Assembly: GCF_051967035.1 (NCBI RefSeq)
Contig: NZ_JBQCKK010000004.1
Coordinates: 186,001-250,000, forward strand
DNA length: 64,000 bases
Origin: Brevibacillus sp051967035
GTDB taxonomy: Bacteria > Bacillota > Bacilli > Brevibacillales > Brevibacillaceae
Reading direction: 5' to 3'
The notes beneath the pieces were generated by a model. It was given only the letters and a program-made list of their open reading frames with translations. It had not been told where the DNA came from and did no database searches. The position numbers and the translations under genes were made by a program. Below, piece by piece: positions 49,876-58,711 of the stretch; the first letter of the stretch is position 1, and every line of letters begins with the position of its first letter.

Positions 49876-49937
49876 TGATTCTCATTCTCACAATCTTTTT
49901 TCATCCTCATCTTATGGGGTTGCCTGCTGACAAACAA
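49876..49937 (-). promoter_or_regulatory. Promoter and Fur box of the siderophore-binding protein gene
   Basis: Minus-strand TTGTTT (49937-49932), 17 bases, TAAGAT (49914-49909), and a 7-1-7 Fur box TGAGAAT-G-AGAATCA (49890-49876) just downstream of the start site. Confidence 0.82.
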
Positions 49938-50007
49938 TGCACGTTCTCCAGTTTTTTTTGTCCAAACTCACGACAAGCTCCCGGCCCTCACGCTACCCGC
50001 TGCAAAG

Positions 50008-50043
50008 AGAGAAAAAGCCGGATTCCCCCGAGGAAATCCGGCC
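50008..50043 (-). terminator. Terminator of the IclR-MFS-UPF0303 group
   Basis: Minus-strand GCCGGATTTCCTC / GGGGGAATCCGGC hairpin followed by TTTTTC. Confidence 0.8.
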
Positions 50044-50051
50044 TGTTTGCT

Positions 50052-50507
50052 TTACTTTTCCAAAAATCTTCTGATCCCTTCGACAGCGTACTCATGATCC
50101 AGCTGGCCAGTCAACCCCGCTACCGTCACGGAACCGACTACGCCAACTCCCGCGATGCGGATGGGAAACGATCCGCCTACCGCCTGATATTCAGAAGGAG
50201 GAAGCAGGGAAGCTTCCGCATGGGTCGACCCGTTTTGCGCAAAACGGGTTTCGATATAGAGGGAGCTGCGGTTGTAGTGGTCTACCACCTTTTTCTTGCG
50301 GGATAGCCATGCCACATTCTCTTCTGACGTGCCGTCCATCAGGTGGGTGAACAGCGGGACGCGGTTGCGCTCGATATGGACAGCGATGCTGGTCCCTTGT
50401 TCTTTGGCGTAAGCAATGATCGCCAGTCCCAGGCGCAGCGCGTCTTCATTCGTAAAGCTTGGGAAGGCCAAGTCCCTTTCCAATTGTTCCAGTTCAGTCA
50501 AACTCAT
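50052..50507 (-). CDS. UPF0303/GlcG-like (heme-degrading-domain annotated) protein
   Basis: A 151-residue cytosolic protein of the UPF0303 family, which shares the GlcG/HbpS (PF03928) fold. Recognisable stretches are LRLGLAIIAYAKEQGTSIAV, LMDGTSEENVAWLSRKKKVV and GGSFPIRIAGVGVVGSVTVAGL, the last being the conserved loop of the family. Biochemistry is poorly known; family annotation as heme-degrading is not proof. Its ATG overlaps the stop of the MFS gene as ATGA, so it may serve the same substrate. Confidence 0.82.
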   Translation of the reverse strand: MSLTELEQLERDLAFPSFTNEDALRLGLAIIAYAKEQGTSIAVHIERNRVPLFTHLMDGTSEENVAWLSRKKKVVDHYNRSSLYIETRFAQNGSTHAEASLLPPSEYQAVGGSFPIRIAGVGVVGSVTVAGLTGQLDHEYAVEGIRRFLEK

Positions 50508-51697
50508 TTGTCGTCACTCCCGATAAGCTGTGTTTTTTGATCCAACCGATAGCTGTATGAAGCAAGAACGAGGGCGATTCCCACCATGATGGCGCCGACC
50601 CATGCTGTGTCCAGGTAGGTCATCTCCTTCACGACATAGCCGCCCAGTGCAGAACCGGCCGCGATGCCGACATTGAACGCAGAAATATTGAGGGCGGAGG
50701 CGACCTCTTTGGCAGAGGGAGCATATTTCTCCGCGAGGATCACGATATACGCCTGTACCCCCGGCGACATCATGAAAGCAAAGAAGCCGAGCAGCAATAA
50801 TGCCGCGAGACTCAGGGAGTGGCTTGGCAGCAGCCACATTTGCAGAAGAAGCACGACTCCCTGCAAGAGAAATACGGAGCGCAGCGCCTTGACGGGTTGG
50901 CGATCGGCGAGTTTGCCGCCTACGAGGTTACCGACTGCCACCGCCATGCCGTAAGCAAGCAGGAGCAACGCTATCGCGCTTTCGGAATATCCACTGACTT
51001 CTTCTAAAATCGGCGAAATGTACGTGAACAATGGAAACGTTCCGCCAAATCCAAGCGCCGTCATGAGAAGGGCCATGACAATGCGCCGATTCAGAATCAG
51101 CTGGCTCATGCTTCGCAAGGATACCGCCTTTGCCGAAGCAGGTAATGTGTCGATGGCAGACAGGATCGCCACGAAAGCAATAGCCCCCAGCACGGCCACA
51201 GCGGCAAAAGTGAAGCGCCAGCCGAATTGTTGGCCGATATAGGTGCCAAAAGGAACACCGATAATCGTCGCGACCGTCAACCCGGTGAACATCAGGGATA
51301 AAGCGGTCGCTTTTTTGGTAGCCGGCACCATGTCGGTAGCCACTGTTGCCGCAATCGCGAAAAACACCCCGTGAGCCAAAGCCGTAACCACTCGCGCACT
51401 CATGAGCAACCCGTACGTCTGGGCGAGCGCAGCCAGAAGATTGCCCAGTGTAAAGATTGCCATGAGAAGCAGGAGCATTCCTTTCTTCGGAAAACGTCCG
51501 ATGATTGCCGTAACGAACGGCGTTCCGATGGCAATCGCAGCGGCATAGCCGGAAACGAGAGTGGCAGATCGGGTCAGGGTAATGCCCAGATCGCTGGCCA
51601 CAGTTGGGAGAAGCCCCACAATCACAAACTCGGTTGTCCCGATCGCAAAGGCACAAATCGCGAGAGATACAAGCGCGAGATATACTTTGAAAGACAT
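50504..51697 (-). CDS. MFS drug/sugar efflux transporter (DHA1, YdhP/AraJ-like)
   Basis: A 397-residue 12-helix major facilitator protein of the DHA1 group. ICAFAIGTTEFVIVGLLPTVASDLGIT is typical of YdhP/AraJ-type exporters, followed by motif A-like IIGRFPKKGMLLL and the central motif C region GVPFGTYIGQQFGWRF. It should export a small organic compound by proton antiport. The gene lies nine bases after an IclR regulator gene, probably its local regulator. Confidence 0.88.
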   Translation of the reverse strand: MSFKVYLALVSLAICAFAIGTTEFVIVGLLPTVASDLGITLTRSATLVSGYAAAIAIGTPFVTAIIGRFPKKGMLLLLMAIFTLGNLLAALAQTYGLLMSARVVTALAHGVFFAIAATVATDMVPATKKATALSLMFTGLTVATIIGVPFGTYIGQQFGWRFTFAAVAVLGAIAFVAILSAIDTLPASAKAVSLRSMSQLILNRRIVMALLMTALGFGGTFPLFTYISPILEEVSGYSESAIALLLLAYGMAVAVGNLVGGKLADRQPVKALRSVFLLQGVVLLLQMWLLPSHSLSLAALLLLGFFAFMMSPGVQAYIVILAEKYAPSAKEVASALNISAFNVGIAAGSALGGYVVKEMTYLDTAWVGAIMVGIALVLASYSYRLDQKTQLIGSDDK

Positions 51698-51706
51698 AGG
51701 TTTCCT

Positions 51707-52447
51707 CTACTTTCCTAATTGTTGCGAGATTTGCTGACAGCAGGCCACCAGCTTTTTGCTCCACGTGCGAATCGCTTGCTTGGTCAAGCGGGTGGTCGGC
51801 GCAGCGATGGAGACGGCAGCCGTTACCTCTCCTTTGTAAAAAAGAGGAGCGGCAATACACCGCAATCCGATTTGGGCTTCCTCGTCATCGAGAGCGTAGC
51901 CCTGCTGACGGATGACTTTCAGGTGCTCTTTTAACAAATGCAGATCATCAAACGTATTTTTCGTTTGCGCCCGCAGTTCGATTTGCCGAAGGATGGCTTC
52001 CTGTCTGTTCGGATCCAAGAAAGCCAGGATGGCTTTGCCATACGCACTGTGATGGGCAGGAGCCTGGCTGCCTACCTGTGAGCAGTACGCATACCCATGG
52101 ATGCCTTCGATGATTTGCGTGGTGACAATCTGGGTCTGGTGAAGCACACCCACACATAGCGTTTCTCCAATCTCTCTGCTCAACTGCGCGAGCAGAGGAA
52201 CGGAAAGCCATTGCTGTCGGGGATTGACGCTCACGTGCTGCTTGCCGCCTTTTTCCGTCGCGACGTACGCCAGGCCCTCTTTTTTGACATATCCCATCTG
52301 TTCCAGCGTGTACAACAAGCGAAAAGTCGTAGATTTATTCAGGTCAAAGGCACGCATGATTTCCGTCAGCGTCAACCGGTCGTTTTGCTGTAATGCGTCA
52401 AGAATCAACAGCCCTTTTTTTAAAGTGGCCACTTCATAGGGGCTCAT
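51707..52447 (-). CDS. IclR-family transcriptional regulator
   Basis: A 246-residue regulator with an N-terminal winged helix (GLLILDALQQNDRLTLTEIM, then DLNKSTTFRLLYTLEQMGYV) and a C-terminal effector domain with HSAYGKAILAFL, GYALDDEEAQIGLRCIAAPLF and AAVSIAAPTTRLT, all characteristic of IclR. GGAGGTG lies seven bases before the ATG. It heads a three-gene unit with the MFS transporter and UPF0303 gene. Confidence 0.92.
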   Translation of the reverse strand: MSPYEVATLKKGLLILDALQQNDRLTLTEIMRAFDLNKSTTFRLLYTLEQMGYVKKEGLAYVATEKGGKQHVSVNPRQQWLSVPLLAQLSREIGETLCVGVLHQTQIVTTQIIEGIHGYAYCSQVGSQAPAHHSAYGKAILAFLDPNRQEAILRQIELRAQTKNTFDDLHLLKEHLKVIRQQGYALDDEEAQIGLRCIAAPLFYKGEVTAAVSIAAPTTRLTKQAIRTWSKKLVACCQQISQQLGK

Positions 52448-52552
52448 CTGCCTTTCACCTCCCTGTTGATGTCACCATGATAAAAGGCGATTCGCCCGAA
52501 AGCAAACTCCCCCTCAAAAGTTTCAAATAGAGAAACCATGCCGACCAGGAAC

Positions 52553-52628
52553 AAGAAAAGGCGGGTGTCTCTTCCACGTCCACCCGCTAACAAAAAAAGG
52601 ATACCTGTCGACGCAGGTATCCTTTTTC
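52553..52628 (-). terminator. Two tandem terminators after the sugar-conjugate operon
   Basis: First on the minus strand a near-perfect palindrome GGATACCTG-CGTCGA-CAGGTATCC (52622-52599) with T runs on both strands; then GCGGGTG / CACCCGC (52587-52561) followed by CTTTTCTTG. Confidence 0.8.
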
Positions 52629-52662
52629 GCTTGCATCAGGCCCGCGATCCAGCAAGCCTGTC

Positions 52663-53400
52663 CTATAGCTCGATTACCGGGATGCCGTTCGTTCCCTGGA
52701 CGGGTTCGATCTGCCTGCCTCCCGACCGCACGAGCGTGTAATACTCGTAGCAGCCGATCACCGAAAAGTCGCCGTCGATGACGCCCGGATAGGCGCGATT
52801 GACGGAATAGACCTGACTTTGGTGGGCGCGCAGCGCTTCCCCTTTTTGCGTCCGGTACTCGGTAATGTCTACCTTGCCGGTGATCGGAACAGCAGGCTCG
52901 GGGCCGCTGTCCTGGCAATGGTCGTAATAATGCGGAATCGAAACGTAGTACAAATCCGGATATTCCCCCCAGGCAAGCTGCTCCTCTGCCTGCTCGACAG
53001 CCAGCGTCGTCGCTTTGCAGGTGACAATATGATCGGGGTGCCCTGTCACGCCATCCGGCGGAAACGTAATGACGACGTTCGGCTTCCACTCCACGATGGC
53101 ATTCCGAATTTTGGCGGTCAGCTCGTACACATCTGTGTTTTGCAGGGAGCCGTCTGCATAGCGGAGCAAATCCACTCGCTTGATGCCCAGCACCTCGGCC
53201 GCCCTGGCCAGCTCCTGCTCCCGGTGGCGGGCCAGTTCTTCCCTGCATTCAATCGCAAACGGACCTGAGCGCCCCTTGCAGCCGGACGTCATGCACAAGA
53301 GGTACGTCTCCTGGCCGTTTGCCTCGCATTTGGCCAATGTTCCTCCGCAGGCGAAGGACTCGTCATCCGGGTGGGGAAAAACAACCATCACTTTTTTCAT
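52663..53400 (-). CDS. PIG-L family deacetylase/amidase (BshB2/Bca-like)
   Basis: A 245-residue cytosolic zinc enzyme of the LmbE/PIG-L fold. PHPDDES (residues 10-15 region) and GHPDHIV provide the metal-binding His-Asp-Asp and His. Family members in Bacillales deacetylate GlcNAc-malate (BshB) or cleave the amide of bacillithiol S-conjugates (Bca); the sequence alone does not separate these. I chose the ATG at 53400 with GAGGTG six bases upstream; a GTG three codons earlier is possible. It is the last gene of the operon, ten bases after the kinase. Confidence 0.85.
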   Translation of the reverse strand: MKKVMVVFPHPDDESFACGGTLAKCEANGQETYLLCMTSGCKGRSGPFAIECREELARHREQELARAAEVLGIKRVDLLRYADGSLQNTDVYELTAKIRNAIVEWKPNVVITFPPDGVTGHPDHIVTCKATTLAVEQAEEQLAWGEYPDLYYVSIPHYYDHCQDSGPEPAVPITGKVDITEYRTQKGEALRAHQSQVYSVNRAYPGVIDGDFSVIGCYEYYTLVRSGGRQIEPVQGTNGIPVIEL

Positions 53401-53410
53401 GTCTGACACC

Positions 53411-54421
53411 TCACTTGCTGCCGGATTGACGCTCCAGATACGCCAATCCTTTTGCTAGGACACCGTTGATCGGGTCGCTTTGCCCGTTTGCGATGACTGC
53501 CTGGGACGCATAGCGCTGGACATGCTCCACGACTATCTGGCGGACGCGGCCATCGTTTTGCAGCACTCCGCCCTGTAGAACCATCTGAAACGGCTTTTGC
53601 TTCATGTCCAAGGCATCGATGACAGCGCGAACCGCAGAAAACAGCTCGTCTCCCGCCACCTGCAAAATGTTCGCCGCCACTTGATCTCCCGCGAGCGCCG
53701 CCCGGCTGACCAAAGGAGACAGCTCCCCTACCTTTTCGACCGAGTAGCGCTCGCTGTACGTCCAATTGAATAGCTCCTCGACGTGCGCAAGCCCTACGTG
53801 CGAAAGCAAAAGCTCCTTCAAAAGCGTCGGCGCGCCACGGCCGTCCGCTGCCCGCAGCACAGCCATGATCGCCTGCCTGCCGATCCAGTAGCCGCTTCCT
53901 TCGTCGCCGACCCGATGGCCCCAGCCGCCGGCGCGGGCCGTTTTCTGTGCCTCGTTGACGCCAAAGGCGATGGAGCCGGTCCCGGCGATGACCAGGATGC
54001 CGGGCTTGCCGCCAGTCGCGCCGAGCAAGGCGGCAAACCCGTCGTTTTCCACGATCAGATGACGGACGCGGATGCCAAGCTGATCGAGCCCCTTGCTCAC
54101 CATCCGCGAGATGACCCGCCGATCCTGCTCCGTGTCCAAACCCGCGATCCCGAATACCGCGCAGTCCACTTCCCATTCCCGCTCGCCTGCGCCCTGGCCG
54201 AAGACAAACGGCAGCAGAGCGCCGCGCCCGGCCGCATCCTCCATCGCTTGCCGAATCGCCTCGACCAGCTCGCGAGCGGCTGCTTCTTCCCCGATTCCTT
54301 GATAATTGCAAGCGCCCGCACGACCACGGCCGACTGCTCTTGCCGCTCGGTCCGCGAGCACCGCCACGCATTTGGTGCCCCCTCCGTCCACGGCGAGAAG
54401 AGGTATTCGCACCACTGCCAT
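53411..54421 (-). CDS. BadF/GlcNAc-kinase family sugar kinase
   Basis: A 336-residue ASKHA-fold kinase. LLAVDGGGTKCVAVLAD is the first phosphate motif, GIAGLDTEQD and ENDGFAALLGATGGKPGILVIAGTGSIAFG the second, and WGHRVGDEGSGYWIGRQAI the adenosine region typical of eukaryotic-type N-acetylglucosamine kinase and of bacterial glucosamine kinase GspK. It should phosphorylate an amino sugar. Its ATG overlaps the stop of the lyase gene (TAATG), indicating coupling. Confidence 0.87.
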   Translation of the reverse strand: MAVVRIPLLAVDGGGTKCVAVLADRAARAVGRGRAGACNYQGIGEEAAARELVEAIRQAMEDAAGRGALLPFVFGQGAGEREWEVDCAVFGIAGLDTEQDRRVISRMVSKGLDQLGIRVRHLIVENDGFAALLGATGGKPGILVIAGTGSIAFGVNEAQKTARAGGWGHRVGDEGSGYWIGRQAIMAVLRAADGRGAPTLLKELLLSHVGLAHVEELFNWTYSERYSVEKVGELSPLVSRAALAGDQVAANILQVAGDELFSAVRAVIDALDMKQKPFQMVLQGGVLQNDGRVRQIVVEHVQRYASQAVIANGQSDPINGVLAKGLAYLERQSGSK

Positions 54422-55929
54422 TACCCCACACTCCATTCGGTTGTCGTCTGATCGAGCTTGTTTCTTCTATCCGTATTGGCTTGCTTTTTCGCTGCAAGCC
54501 ATGCCTTTTCCTGCTGGAGAACAACTCTGCGTTCGGCGATCATCCGCTTGATTTCTTCCGGATTCGGTCCGCCCGGCAGCTTGCGGATCCTGACAAAATG
54601 CACCGGATCGAGCGCTTCCCGCAACTCCTCTGCCGTAATCGCCAGCGCCCGCCCTATTACCTCTGCGGCGGCACGGTTGACCAGCGCAAGGCTGATCTGG
54701 TTGGCCAAAAGCTGCGCGCTCGCCGCTTCCTGGACTACGCGGCTCACGATGCGATGGGCCTTGCGAAACGAAAGGCGATCCGTCCGCACCAGCGTATCCG
54801 CCAGCTCCGTCACGGTCGCAAAGCTGGCTTTGGCCCGTTCCAGCAAGCCGTCCTTGTCGACTTCCATCGTCCCGACGACGCAGGCCATCAGGCGATACAT
54901 CTGCTCCAGAACATCCATACTTTTCCAGACGTACGGCTGCATATCGTCTTCCGTGTCGACAATGTCGCCAAACGGCGTGTTGTGCATCATCGTCAAAACA
55001 GTCGCTGCGTTTCCGGCGCTGCTGGACAGCAAGGATCGCATATGTTCAAAGGAGACCGGATTGCGCTTTTGCGGCATGATCGAGCTGATCTGTACGTACG
55101 GACTGGCGACTTTCAGCGCGCCAAACTCCTGCGTGCACCAAAGCAGCATGTCCTGGACGGTGCGCCCCAGGTTAATCGCGGCCAACTGTACCGCCGTCGC
55201 CACCTCGCCCAAGTAATCCGCTCCGCAGACGGCGTCGTACGAATTTTCCACCAGTTCGTCAAAGCCGAGCAAATCGCGCATCCGCTCGCGGCTGATGGCA
55301 AAGCCGGAGGTCGTCAGGGCGGCGGCCCCCATCGGGGAACGGTTGACGGTCTGATACGCCTGGATCAGCCGCTTGATATCGCGACTAAGAAGATCTGTCG
55401 CCGCCATGATGTAATGCCCCATGGTCGTTGGCTGCGCCTGCTGGGTATGCGTATAGCCAAGCATGATCGTCTCGACGTGTTCTTGTGCAAAGAGGAGCAA
55501 ATGCTCTTTCAGATAGAGGGCCGAAGTGATCGTCACCAACAATTTTTCCCGCAGCACCATGCGGTAGATCGTGATCCCCATGTCGTTGCGGCTGCGGGCC
55601 AGGTGCAGGTTGCCCGCCACATCGGGGGCCAGCTCCAGCAAACGGCTCTCTACCTGAAAGAACAAATCTTCAAACTGCCCGGTATAGGCCGAGCGACGCA
55701 ACTCTTCCAGTTCGATCCCGCAGAGCGCGCGGGCAATCTGCTTGGCCTCTTCTTCCGTAATCAAATTCGACTCGCGCAGCATGACCAGATGCGCCTTGTT
55801 GATTGTCATCATCGGCTGCAACAGATGGTGTTTGGCCTGATCGAAGGCCGGCTCCAAAACCGCCTCGACGTACGTCTTCCCGGGAAAACTGATTCCCTCC
55901 TGCACAAATATGCGCTCTCTGTAATCCAT
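54421..55929 (-). CDS. Argininosuccinate lyase-family enzyme (ArgH paralogue)
   Basis: A 502-residue member of the fumarase/aspartase superfamily, closest in form to ArgH. LHLARSRNDMGITIYRM, GYTHTQQAQPTTMGHY (catalytic His region) and SSIMPQKRNPVSFEHMRSLL (the catalytic flexible loop, normally GSSxMPxKxNP) are present. Such enzymes eliminate fumarate from N- or O-succinyl compounds. No argG or other arginine gene is nearby; instead it is coupled to an amino-sugar kinase and PIG-L enzymes, so a substrate other than argininosuccinate is likely. The extra C-terminal 40 residues are charged and not part of typical ArgH. Confidence 0.85.
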   Translation of the reverse strand: MDYRERIFVQEGISFPGKTYVEAVLEPAFDQAKHHLLQPMMTINKAHLVMLRESNLITEEEAKQIARALCGIELEELRRSAYTGQFEDLFFQVESRLLELAPDVAGNLHLARSRNDMGITIYRMVLREKLLVTITSALYLKEHLLLFAQEHVETIMLGYTHTQQAQPTTMGHYIMAATDLLSRDIKRLIQAYQTVNRSPMGAAALTTSGFAISRERMRDLLGFDELVENSYDAVCGADYLGEVATAVQLAAINLGRTVQDMLLWCTQEFGALKVASPYVQISSIMPQKRNPVSFEHMRSLLSSSAGNAATVLTMMHNTPFGDIVDTEDDMQPYVWKSMDVLEQMYRLMACVVGTMEVDKDGLLERAKASFATVTELADTLVRTDRLSFRKAHRIVSRVVQEAASAQLLANQISLALVNRAAAEVIGRALAITAEELREALDPVHFVRIRKLPGGPNPEEIKRMIAERRVVLQQEKAWLAAKKQANTDRRNKLDQTTTEWSVG

Positions 55930-56057
55930 CCCACTTGCCTCTCCTTCCCGGCCGCTTGTTCAAGCTCGTCATTTTTCTGAGACGAATGCGTGTCTCTCGG
56001 CTTGAGTTTCGCGCACCTCTCCCCCTCGGCAGCGCCCATGTTTCCCCTCGGGTCGAG

Positions 56058-56081
56058 GAGACGACCGCTCCCGATCGTCTC
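56058..56081 (-). other. Intergenic hairpin between the PIG-L and lyase genes
   Basis: GAGACGA (56058-56064) and TCGTCTC (56075-56081) form a stem in the 200-base gap inside the operon. No T run follows on the minus strand, so it may be an RNA-processing or stability element rather than a terminator. Confidence 0.4.
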
Positions 56082-56131
56082 GCTCTTCCCAGGAAACGCA
56101 CAGCCATTCGGCTAGGGGGCGCCGCTTTTTG

Positions 56132-58663
56132 CTACGGCTGCAAGCTGATCATATTGATGAACATGCGGATCGCTCCCGGCACGAGCGCCGGAATTTCGCG
56201 GTACCAGACCAGCGAGCTGTACGTGTACGTTCCTTTGCCGTATGGGGCGGTGAGAAAGGTGCCCGTAAACGGTTTTTCTCCCGGATCGCCGTTTGCGATC
56301 AGCTCGGTGTATTCCTTGCCCCACTCGGACGGGTTGTAGGCCGAGCGGTCCTGAATCCAGTTGTTCCAGTCTTCTTCGGTTATTTTATTCGGCGTGTTGA
56401 ACAAGGCGTGATCCGGTGCGAGCATCGTCACCGGCGAATGTTCGTCCGTGACGCGCCACTGGATCAGCGGCGTGCCGATCTTGATCGGATACGGTGCCAG
56501 CTCCGGCTTCCAGTTGTCTTCCGGCTTGTGGTATTGCACGACGAGGTTGCCGCCGTTTTCCACGTATTTCAGCAAACGGGCGTTGCTCGAAATCAGCTCT
56601 GGCCGGAAGCCGTAGGCGCGGATGCCCAGCACAATCGTATCGTACTGGGAGAGGTCGCCGGATTCGATGTCTTTGGCCGTCAGGTTCGTCACATCGACGC
56701 CCAACCGGGACAAATACTGGTCGATGTTGTCAAAGCCGCTGGACACATACCCGATCTTGCGTCCCGCTGGAACCTTCAGGTCAAATGCCTGGACGTGGAG
56801 CGTCGCGGGCTGGACGAAATACGTCGTGCCGATGTGCGGGTAACGGATGACTTGCGCCCCGTGACGGCTTTCTTTGCCGCCGCCCGCCGCCACCGCTGTA
56901 AGCGTGTAAGCAGCGGGCTTGACAGACGAGGACGCTTTGATTGTAAAGGCTGCCGACTTCGTTTCTCCTTTGGCGGCAAAGGCGAGCGGCACCGCTTTCG
57001 GCTCGACGCTCCAGCCCTCCGGCGTTTCCAGGGAAATACTCGTCTGGGCTGCGCCCGGATTGTCGTTTTTCACGGTGACTTTCACCGGAATCGGCTCTTG
57101 CGGCTTCAGCGTGTTCAGCACGGTTGCGTTCGGATCGAGCGTCATGGCGAAAGCCGGAAGCACCGCGACCGCATCGGCCGGCAACACCTGGCTGCTAGCT
57201 GTCGAGCCTGCGAAGCTGTAGCTGACATCCGCCGTGATAGCCGGAGCTGCGTACGGCTGGAACAACTCGGCATGGGCAGGCACCGTTACTTCATAGGTCG
57301 TTTTCACCGTCTGGTTGGAGCCAAGCGACGGGAAGCGGGTGGGGGAAAGCGCCCTCGCCTGCCAGCCTTTCGGTACGTTCAGCGCCACTTGCACGTTGCT
57401 CACCTTGGCCTGGCCGCCGTTGTACGCGCTCACGGTGACTTTTGTCGTTTGGCCTGCGACCAGCTCATTCGTCTCCGGCTTCACTTTTGTCACGAGCGAG
57501 AGCGCTTCTGCACTCGCCTTGTTCAGCTGCGCCTGCTTTACGCCCAGGCGGTGGAGCAAATCCGTTTTGGCAGCGGCGGGAAGCGAGGACGACTCGACAT
57601 CGCGCAGCGCTTTTTGCACGTGGGCGAGCATTTCGTGCGCTTCCTTGGCTACGGCGGCAAAGTTCGGGTAGGCGGTAATGACTGCTTCTGCGTCTGTTTG
57701 CAGCTGTTTCAATTCATGGGCGACTTTTTCGCCGCCGGACTGGCTGGCCGTTTCTTCGGCCAAATCGTTGAAGGTGTAGGCGATGCCTTCAAAAAAGTCG
57801 GCTTCCTTGGCCTTCGTCTGGACGATGGACTGCTCCAGCTTGTAGTAGCTGAAGCTCGGCCCCTCGTCATAGTGGCGGCCCATGCCCTGGCTCTTGTGCA
57901 TGAAGCGGGACTCTTCGCCCAGTTGTACGTAGGAAGCGCCGTACATCTCGTCGTAGGCTCCGACCGGGACACTCACGGAGTAGTCTTTTTCCTGGGCGGG
58001 CACATACAGCTTTTTCACCTGCCACGGGGACAGACCTTCTTTCACCTGCTCGGGGAAAACGTCTGGATTCGCGGCATCCTTGAATGCCCGAACGGTCATG
58101 ACGTTAACCGCGCGATGATGGCCATGAGTCGAAGGTTCGTTCAAAAATGCGGGAATCACGACATCGGGCCTCAGCGTGCGGATTTTGCGGATCAGTCTTT
58201 CGTAAGCGACGTCCTCGCCCCACTTTTCCAGGGTTTCGTCCGGGCTTTTGGAAAAGCCGAAGTCGAAAATGGGGTCGTCCATCTTCTCGCTGAGGTTCTC
58301 CAGACGGATGTTCGTGATGTGGGAAGCTTCCTGCAATTCGCGCGTCCGGATGATGCCCAAAGCGTTGCCCAGTTCGCTGCCAATCTCGTTTTGTCCTCCC
58401 TCGCCGCGGGTGGCAATGACACTGGATGTATCTACCCCCTTGCCGAGCAACAAATACGCCAGCACAGCACTGTGTTCGTCATCCGGATGGGCGCCGGTAT
58501 TCATCGCGCTGGCAATCGTGGTGAGCGGCTTGATCGCTTTCCACAGGTCGACGACTCCCCGATCGGCGTAGGCGGTCTGCGGCCCCCACGGCATCACCAG
58601 ACTGCTGGCCAGCGCAACCGCGGCTGCCAGCGGGTAAAGCTTGGCAACATTGCGTTTTCTCAC
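56132..58663 (-). CDS. Secreted PIG-L family deacetylase with C-terminal NEW3-like and glutamine amidotransferase-like domains
   Basis: An 843-residue exported enzyme. A signal peptide (ends about AYA, residue 33) precedes a PIG-L domain with GAHPDDEH (residues 57-64) and EPSTHGHHRA as zinc-site motifs. After a helical linker (about 290-370) come two or three beta-sandwich repeats of the NEW3/NPCBM-associated type (KVTVSAYNGGQAKVSNVQVA; PVKVTVKNDNPGAAQTSISL), and the last 200 residues resemble a class I amidotransferase/ThuA-like fold (IGYVSSGFDNIDQYLSRLGV; YDTIVLGIRAYGFRPELI) without an obvious catalytic cysteine. The start is GTG at 58663 with GGGAGG upstream. It should modify a sugar substrate outside the cell before import. 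Confidence 0.82.
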   Translation of the reverse strand: MRKRNVAKLYPLAAAVALASSLVMPWGPQTAYADRGVVDLWKAIKPLTTIASAMNTGAHPDDEHSAVLAYLLLGKGVDTSSVIATRGEGGQNEIGSELGNALGIIRTRELQEASHITNIRLENLSEKMDDPIFDFGFSKSPDETLEKWGEDVAYERLIRKIRTLRPDVVIPAFLNEPSTHGHHRAVNVMTVRAFKDAANPDVFPEQVKEGLSPWQVKKLYVPAQEKDYSVSVPVGAYDEMYGASYVQLGEESRFMHKSQGMGRHYDEGPSFSYYKLEQSIVQTKAKEADFFEGIAYTFNDLAEETASQSGGEKVAHELKQLQTDAEAVITAYPNFAAVAKEAHEMLAHVQKALRDVESSSLPAAAKTDLLHRLGVKQAQLNKASAEALSLVTKVKPETNELVAGQTTKVTVSAYNGGQAKVSNVQVALNVPKGWQARALSPTRFPSLGSNQTVKTTYEVTVPAHAELFQPYAAPAITADVSYSFAGSTASSQVLPADAVAVLPAFAMTLDPNATVLNTLKPQEPIPVKVTVKNDNPGAAQTSISLETPEGWSVEPKAVPLAFAAKGETKSAAFTIKASSSVKPAAYTLTAVAAGGGKESRHGAQVIRYPHIGTTYFVQPATLHVQAFDLKVPAGRKIGYVSSGFDNIDQYLSRLGVDVTNLTAKDIESGDLSQYDTIVLGIRAYGFRPELISSNARLLKYVENGGNLVVQYHKPEDNWKPELAPYPIKIGTPLIQWRVTDEHSPVTMLAPDHALFNTPNKITEEDWNNWIQDRSAYNPSEWGKEYTELIANGDPGEKPFTGTFLTAPYGKGTYTYSSLVWYREIPALVPGAIRMFINMISLQP

Positions 58664-58711
58664 TATACGTTCCTCCCTTCCTTGTTCTGCTTGATCGGGA
58701 TGCCCTTCATG

